Positions 59,525 through 64,000 of a stretch of DNA of 64,000 bases are shown here, piece after piece. Under the pieces are notes generated by a model that saw only the letters and a list, made by a program, of their open reading frames with translations, was not told where the DNA came from and searched no databases. Source of the DNA: Micromonospora profundi (GTDB lineage: Bacteria > Actinomycetota > Actinomycetes > Mycobacteriales > Micromonosporaceae). A program made the translations under genes and the position numbers. Where the stretch lies: positions 186,001 through 250,000 of the forward strand of contig NZ_JAATJK010000001.1 in the NCBI RefSeq assembly GCF_011927785.1. Direction: 5' to 3'. Position 1 is the stretch's first letter; the number at the start of each line of letters is the position of its first letter.

Positions 59525-61171
59525 ATGCCGATGACGGTCCGGGACGTGCTCGAGCTGCCAGCGCTGCAACAGGCCGGGCCACGTGTCCTGGCTGGTCGCA
59601 CCCGGCTTGATGCGCCGGTGCGATGGGTGCACGTCGCCGAGGTGCCCGAGATCGCCGACCTGCTTCGCGGTGGCGAACTGGTGCTGACAACGGGCATCGG
59701 CCTGCCGCCGGACGACGACGGGTTGTGCCGCTGGATCGACGCGCTTGCGGCTGTCGGCGCGGCTGGCGTCGTCATCGAACTCGGCCGGCGGTTCGGCCCC
59801 ACCCTGCCGACCGGGCTCGTCGAGCGTGCCCGCAGCCGGGACCTGCCCCTCATCGCGCTCCGACGCGAGGTGCGGTTCGTGGCCGTGACCGAGGTCGTCC
59901 ATTCCGTGATCGTTGAGGAGCAGACCGCCGACCTGCTCGCGAACGACGAGATCCACCGCATCTTCACCGAACTCTCGGTCGAGGGCGCGGAGCCTCGGCA
60001 GGTGCTCCGGGAGGTCACCCGCCTGTCCCGGCGTCCCGCCGTACTGGAGAACCTCGCCCACCAGGTGCTCGCGTACGAGACGGGCCCGCTGTCCGCCGAG
60101 GAGTTGCTCGACCGTTGGGAGGCCCGCTCACGCGCGGTCGAGGTCCCGTCCGGCACCGGTTACGAGCCGCGCTCGGGCTGGCTGGTGACCGGCGTCGAGG
60201 CCCGGGGCAGCCGGTGGGGGCGGCTCGTGCTGCTGTGCGACCAGGAGCCGCCGGCACGGACAAGGGTCCTGCTGGAGCGCGCCGCGTCCACCATCGCGCT
60301 GAACCAACTCGTCGTACAGGACTCCTCCTCCGTCGAAAGACAGGCGCGCAGCAACCTCCTGTGGAGCATCGTCACCCACTCCGCGCCCACCCGGGACGTG
60401 GCGCTTCGGGCACGCGGGCTGGGTGTGGTGCTGGAGCAGCGACGGCTGTTCGGGGTCGTCGTCCGCAGGCGTCGGCTGACCCGGACCGCCGGCGTCGAGA
60501 TGAACGCCCGTCGACGGGAGCTGCTGGACGCCGTGGAGAGAGCGGTCGGCGACTGCGGGCTCGCGGCACTGACCGGCGACGTCGGAGAGGCGGTGGGCGG
60601 TGAGGGGGTCAGTGTCCTCGTCGCCCTCGGAAACGAGGACACCGACGAAGCCGCACTGCAGGGGCTCTCCACCGCGCTCACCGAGGCGGGCCACTCCGCC
60701 GGGTCGGACGTCGTCGTCGCCGCGGGGTCCGTGGTCAGATCCCTCGACCTGGCCCGGCGCTCACTGGTGGAGGCGGCGCAGGTGGCCGATGCCTCGGTGC
60801 ACACCGCCGAGCCGCGACCCTTCTACCGGCTCCTCGACGTCCGGCTCCGGGGCCTCCTGCACCTGCTGCGGGAGGACGTGCGCCTGCAGACGTTCGTCGA
60901 GCGCGAGCTGGGCCCACTGCTGTCGTACGACCAGCGGCACGGCACGAACCACGTCGCCCTCCTGGAGGCGTACCTCGTCGAGGGGCGCAACAAGCGGCGC
61001 GCGGCGGCCGCGATGGCACTGTCCAGGTCCGCGTTGTACCAGCGGCTCCAGCTGATCCAGCGCGTGCTCGACGTCGACCTCGATTCGAGCGAGAGGCACC
61101 TGTCGCTGCACGTGGCGCTCACCGCACGTGACGTGATGCGGACGAAGAACAGCCTCGGGGCGGCGGGCTGA
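59525..61171 (+). CDS. PucR/CdaR-type transcriptional regulator
   Basis: A 548-residue regulator. The N-terminal PucR domain (MTVRDVLELPALQQAGPRVLAG, GGELVLTTG) is followed by a GGDEF-like middle part and the C-terminal HTH_30 helix-turn-helix (EAYLVEGRNKRRAAAAMALSRSALYQRLQLI, in part NKRRAAAAMALSRSALYQRL). Such regulators govern purine, gamma-aminobutyrate or amino acid catabolism. ATG 59525 follows GGGAG and gives the standard N-terminus; a frame from 59417 is open but not similar. It most likely controls the divergent mmsA-transaminase genes. Confidence 0.92.
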   Translation: MPMTVRDVLELPALQQAGPRVLAGRTRLDAPVRWVHVAEVPEIADLLRGGELVLTTGIGLPPDDDGLCRWIDALAAVGAAGVVIELGRRFGPTLPTGLVERARSRDLPLIALRREVRFVAVTEVVHSVIVEEQTADLLANDEIHRIFTELSVEGAEPRQVLREVTRLSRRPAVLENLAHQVLAYETGPLSAEELLDRWEARSRAVEVPSGTGYEPRSGWLVTGVEARGSRWGRLVLLCDQEPPARTRVLLERAASTIALNQLVVQDSSSVERQARSNLLWSIVTHSAPTRDVALRARGLGVVLEQRRLFGVVVRRRRLTRTAGVEMNARRRELLDAVERAVGDCGLAALTGDVGEAVGGEGVSVLVALGNEDTDEAALQGLSTALTEAGHSAGSDVVVAAGSVVRSLDLARRSLVEAAQVADASVHTAEPRPFYRLLDVRLRGLLHLLREDVRLQTFVERELGPLLSYDQRHGTNHVALLEAYLVEGRNKRRAAAAMALSRSALYQRLQLIQRVLDVDLDSSERHLSLHVALTARDVMRTKNSLGAAG

Positions 61172-61216
61172 CGCGCCCCCGGGACGCCGGTTACCCGTGC
61201 TCCGGGGGCGTGATCG

Positions 61217-61648
61217 TCAGCTGTGGGTGCGGTGGCGCGTCCGCCGACGCCGGACGCCGTCGCGCGGCGGTGCGGCGTGCAGACTCACGCTGACGACGGG
61301 TACGGCGTTCGCGACGCTCCGACGAACCGTCTCCAGCGTCGCCACGCTGGGGGAGCACTCGAGGATCATCACCGCCGACGTGTTCGGGCACTGCACGTAC
61401 TGGACGTGGGAGACCGCGACCCGACGTGAGTGCAGCACTGACAGCACCTTGAGCAGGCCTGTCGTGGAGTGCCCCTCGCCGAGGTGCACCACCATCGTCC
61501 ACGGCGTGCCGTCCTCCCCGGAGGGCTCGTCGTGCTGGGGGCCCGGCCCGGGGCCGGGGGCGGTGGGTTCGACCGCGTCGCTCGGGCGGGGCGGCACCGT
61601 CTGCGCCGCGTGAGCGAAAGGTGTGGGGGTGAGGGGGAACGTGGTCAC
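61217..61648 (-). CDS. Small ACT-like domain protein
   Basis: A 143-residue protein. A Pro/Ala-rich N-terminal ~55 residues leads into a beta-alpha-beta-beta-alpha-beta pattern: WTMVVHLGEG, STTGLLKVLSVLHSRR, VAVSHVQYVQC, TSAVMILEC, SVATLETVRRSVANAV, VVSVSLH. This resembles the ACT fold of the small subunit of acetolactate synthase, although the ligand Gly/Asn signature is weak. The C-terminus is basic. GTG 61648 has GAGG six bases upstream. It lies beside the PucR gene (convergent, 45 bases apart) and could sense an amino acid; this is inference. Confidence 0.6.
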   Translation of the reverse strand: MTTFPLTPTPFAHAAQTVPPRPSDAVEPTAPGPGPGPQHDEPSGEDGTPWTMVVHLGEGHSTTGLLKVLSVLHSRRVAVSHVQYVQCPNTSAVMILECSPSVATLETVRRSVANAVPVVSVSLHAAPPRDGVRRRRTRHRTHS

Positions 61649-61880
61649 GGGGGGCCTCACAATGTCGAGCCGACAGGATGGCTGGGCCGGCGACGCACGC
61701 AGGAGACGCACGTCGCCTAGGTAATCAGCTCGATCACGACTCGAATGTCCACGGCGGCAGTCTGGCACGGCTTTTGTCGTCGGGAGGCTCCAGCCGGAGA
61801 GCCGTCCGGCACGTGAGACACGGGAGATGCCGTGGGTGCACCACGGCGCCGGCCGGAGTTACCCGCTGGTAGGAGTATCC

Positions 61881-61912
61881 CTTAGCGACCGTTCAGGTAG
61901 GCGATCTACACT
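61881..61912 (+). promoter_or_regulatory. GTTCAG-type operator plus promoter for icmA
   Basis: CTTAGCGACCGTTCAG (61881-61896) is identical to the site at 18928. TACACT (61907-61912), a good -10, begins 11 bases after it, the same layout as at 6398-6429. The rest of 61649-61880 shows no gene. Confidence 0.6.
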
Positions 61913-61948
61913 CGCCGTGGGACGAGGACTCGAGGAGGAGCTCCGCGC

Positions 61949-63637
61949 ATGGACGCTGACGAGATCGACGCCGGACGGGCCCGCTGGCAGGCCCGGTACG
62001 ACTCCGCGCGCAAGCGGGACGCCGACTTCACCACCCTCTCCGGGATGCCTGTCGACCCGGTCTACGGCCCGCCGGAGGGCAGCTCCTACCCGGGCTTCGA
62101 GCGGATCGGCTGGCCCGGCGAATACCCGTACACCCGGGGCCTTTATCCGACCGGCTACCGCGGGCGGACCTGGACGATCCGGCAGTTCGCGGGCTTCGGC
62201 AACGCCCAGCAGACCAACGAGCGCTACAAGATGATCCTCGGCGCCGGCGGGGGTGGTCTCTCGGTCGCGTTCGACATGCCGACCCTGATGGGCCGCGACT
62301 CCGACGACCCGCAGGCGCTCGGCGAGGTCGGCCACTGCGGCGTCGCCATCGACACCGCCACCGACATGCAGGCGCTCTTCGATGGCATCGACCTGGCCGG
62401 CGTCACCACCTCGATGACCATCTCCGGCCCGGCCGTGCCGGTGTTCTGCATGTACCTGGTCGCCGCCGAGCGGCAGGGCGCCGACCTGTCCAAACTGGAC
62501 GGCACGCTGCAGACCGACATCTTCAAGGAGTACATCGCGCAGAAGGAGTGGCTCTTCGACCCGGAGCCGCACCTGCGCCTGATCGGCGACCTGATGGAAT
62601 ACTGCGCAGCCGAGATCCCGCGCTACAAGCCGCTGTCGGTCTCCGGGTACCACATCCGCGAGGCCGGCTCGACCGCCGCGCAGGAGCTGGCGTACACCCT
62701 CGCCGACGGATTCGGGTACGTCGAGCTGGGCCTGTCGCGCGGCCTGGACGTGAACGTCTTCGCGCCGGGGCTGAGCTTCTTCTTCGACTCGCACCTGGAC
62801 TTCTTCGAGGAGATCGCCAAGTTCCGCGCGGCCCGCCGCATCTGGGCCCGCTGGCTGCGTGACGTCTACGGCGCCACCAGCGAGAAGGCCCTCTGGCTGC
62901 GGTTCCACACGCAGACCGCCGGGGTGTCGCTGACCGCGCAGCAGCCGGTAAACAACGTGGTACGCACCGCCGTCGAGGCGCTCGCGGCGGTACTGGGCGG
63001 GACAAACTCGCTGCACACCAACGCGCTGGACGAGACCCTGGCTCTGCCCACCGACGAGTCCGCCGAGATCGCCCTGCGTACGCAGCAGGTGCTGATGGAG
63101 GAGATCGGCGTCGTCAACGTGGCCGACCCGCTCGGTGGCTCCTGGTACGTCGAGGCGCTGACCGACAAGATCGAGGCCGAGGCGGAGGAGATCTTCGCCC
63201 GGATCCGGCAGCTCGGCGGGGAAGGGCCGCACCAGATCGGCCCGATGACCTCCGGCATCCTGCGTGGCATCGAGGACGGCTGGTTCACGGGGCACATCGC
63301 GGAGTCCGCCTTCGTCTACCAGCAGGCTCTCGAAAAGGGCGACAAGAAGATCGTCGGCGTCAACTGTCACACCGGCACCGTCACAAAGGAGCTGGAGATC
63401 CTGCGCATCTCGCACGAGGTGGAGCTGGAGCAGCGCCGGGTGCTGGCCGAGCGCAAGAACGCGAGGGACGAGGCCGCAGTGCGTGCGGCGGTCACCCGCA
63501 TGGTCGAGGCCAGCCGCACCGACGAGAACATGATCCCGGCCATGCTCGACGCGGTCCGCGCCGAAGCGACGCTCGGCGAGATCTGCAACGCCCTACGCGC
63601 CGAGTGGGGCGTCTACCGCGAGCCCGCCCGCTTCTAA
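61949..63637 (+). CDS. icmA: Isobutyryl-CoA mutase large subunit
   Basis: Substrate-binding subunit of the B12-dependent enzyme that interconverts isobutyryl-CoA and n-butyryl-CoA. 562 residues, without a cobalamin domain, so a separate small subunit (IcmB) is needed and is not in the window. The diagnostic residues are Phe80 (TIRQFAGFG) and Gln198 (EYIAQKEW), which replace the Tyr89 and Arg207 that bind the carboxylate in methylmalonyl-CoA mutase. Other blocks: FDMPTLMGRDSD, SGYHIREAGSTAAQELAYTL, FHTQTAGVSLTAQQP and GGTNSLHTNALDE. ATG 61949 follows GAGGAGGAG. It links valine-type catabolism to butyryl- and crotonyl-CoA. Confidence 0.96.
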   Translation: MDADEIDAGRARWQARYDSARKRDADFTTLSGMPVDPVYGPPEGSSYPGFERIGWPGEYPYTRGLYPTGYRGRTWTIRQFAGFGNAQQTNERYKMILGAGGGGLSVAFDMPTLMGRDSDDPQALGEVGHCGVAIDTATDMQALFDGIDLAGVTTSMTISGPAVPVFCMYLVAAERQGADLSKLDGTLQTDIFKEYIAQKEWLFDPEPHLRLIGDLMEYCAAEIPRYKPLSVSGYHIREAGSTAAQELAYTLADGFGYVELGLSRGLDVNVFAPGLSFFFDSHLDFFEEIAKFRAARRIWARWLRDVYGATSEKALWLRFHTQTAGVSLTAQQPVNNVVRTAVEALAAVLGGTNSLHTNALDETLALPTDESAEIALRTQQVLMEEIGVVNVADPLGGSWYVEALTDKIEAEAEEIFARIRQLGGEGPHQIGPMTSGILRGIEDGWFTGHIAESAFVYQQALEKGDKKIVGVNCHTGTVTKELEILRISHEVELEQRRVLAERKNARDEAAVRAAVTRMVEASRTDENMIPAMLDAVRAEATLGEICNALRAEWGVYREPARF

Positions 63638-63660
63638 CGGGCTCCCGCTCCCACCCCCTT

Positions 63661-63740
63661 CCCCGTCGATCTTGCAGTTGCTGCCTCGACATATGCCGCA
63701 TACGGCCTGTATAGGGGACCGAAAGTGCAAGATCGCGGGG
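63661..63740. repeat. 15-bp intergenic hairpin with one bulge
   Basis: CCCCG-T-CGATCTTGCA (63661-63676) pairs with TGCAAGATCGCGGGG (63726-63740), the T being unpaired; the 49-base loop carries smaller palindromes (ATGCCGCAT). It lies between icmA and the thioredoxin-like gene and may end the icmA transcript. Confidence 0.65.
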
Positions 63741-63821
63741 GTGGGGGTGGGGCGTGAGAGTTGCAACGTCGGAGTTGCGGGTGATCTGAGAACGCCGGCT
63801 CGCGTGCGAGACTAGGTAACC

Positions 63822-64000
63822 ATGAGCGACCCACGGATCACCTCGTCGATCTTCACCCGCGGCGCGGTCGACCTCAGCACGCTGCGCGGCCCCGCACCAG
63901 CCAGTACCCGCCCCGGCACACCCCCGCAGGGCGGCCCCTCCGCCAGCACCCCTGGCGCGCAGGCCGCCGGTGGTAACGCCCTCATCGTCGACGTCACCGA
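63822..64000 (+). CDS. Thioredoxin/TPR co-chaperone YbbN-like protein, N-terminal part
   Basis: The first 59 codons of a gene cut by the window end. MSDPRITSSIFTRGAVDLST followed by a Pro/Ala/Ser-rich linker and ALIVDVTD is the usual opening of actinobacterial thioredoxin-TPR proteins of the YbbN/CnoX type, just before the thioredoxin fold begins. The CxxC region and repeats would lie beyond the edge, so the call rests on the N-terminal similarity and the position after icmA. Confidence 0.7.
   Translation, partial: MSDPRITSSIFTRGAVDLSTLRGPAPASTRPGTPPQGGPSASTPGAQAAGGNALIVDVT

Overview
The window is GC-rich chromosomal DNA of a Micromonospora-like actinomycete (family Micromonosporaceae). This rests on protein content, high GC, many GTG starts and a set of long intergenic hairpins of a kind I associate with Micromonospora. 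There is no rRNA, tRNA, CRISPR array, transposase or phage gene that I can see.

Region 1 (1-14.0 kb): the end of the F1Fo ATP synthase operon (atpG', atpD), a terminator, an LCP cell-wall ligase gene lying between atpD and atpC, then atpC (short form) and a DUF2550 gene. A PduO-type cobalamin adenosyltransferase, a Cys-to-Asp MurA, a 3-hydroxybutyryl-CoA dehydrogenase, a drug-efflux ABC pair, a B12-dependent ethylmalonyl-CoA mutase-type protein (MeaA/Ecm), a double DUF1540 protein, a repeat-rich gap, a secreted lysozyme-like protein and a DUF4126 membrane protein follow.

Region 2 (14.0-34.7 kb): nucS, a methyltransferase, an aldehyde dehydrogenase, an FHA protein, a hydrolase, a fused double 3-hydroxyacyl-CoA dehydrogenase, a sigma/anti-sigma-like pair, an AI-2E family transporter, two DivIVA/Scy/FilP-like coiled-coil proteins, then ccr, methylmalonyl-CoA epimerase, acetyl-CoA acetyltransferase, meaB and an Asp23 protein. 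With MeaA, the adenosyltransferase and the isobutyryl-CoA mutase large subunit at the right end, these cover much of the ethylmalonyl-CoA pathway and its B12 support. Six of these promoters share a 16-bp motif ending in GTTCAG, which suggests one regulator encoded elsewhere.

Region 3 (34.9-61.6 kb): an accessory catabolic block. A FadR-type GntR regulator has a palindromic operator in front of a secreted P1-family (DmpA/NylC-like) peptidase. Next come two divergent gene groups around a MocR regulator. On the minus strand are an isopropylmalate/tartrate dehydrogenase-like enzyme, a formylglycine-generating enzyme and a dipeptide-type solute-binding lipoprotein. On the plus strand a tightly coupled run encodes an M20 amidohydrolase, an aldehyde dehydrogenase, a four-gene Dpp-type ABC importer, an SDR and a CxPxR sulfatase. 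This looks like a self-contained import, desulfation and oxidation system whose substrate I cannot name. It is followed on the minus strand by a branched-chain-type 2-oxoacid dehydrogenase (E1 alpha, E1 beta, E2), an omega-amino acid transaminase and methylmalonate-semialdehyde dehydrogenase, with a divergent PucR regulator and a small ACT-like protein.

Region 4 (61.6-64.0 kb): isobutyryl-CoA mutase large subunit (diagnostic Phe80 and Gln198) and the start of a thioredoxin/TPR (YbbN-like) gene cut by the window edge.

Together the window is a hub for short-chain acyl-CoA metabolism. Valine-type oxoacids and beta-amino acids enter through the oxoacid dehydrogenase, transaminase and semialdehyde dehydrogenase. 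Icm, Ecm, Ccr, epimerase and MeaB interconvert C4/C5 acyl-CoAs, and the adenosyltransferase supplies the coenzyme.
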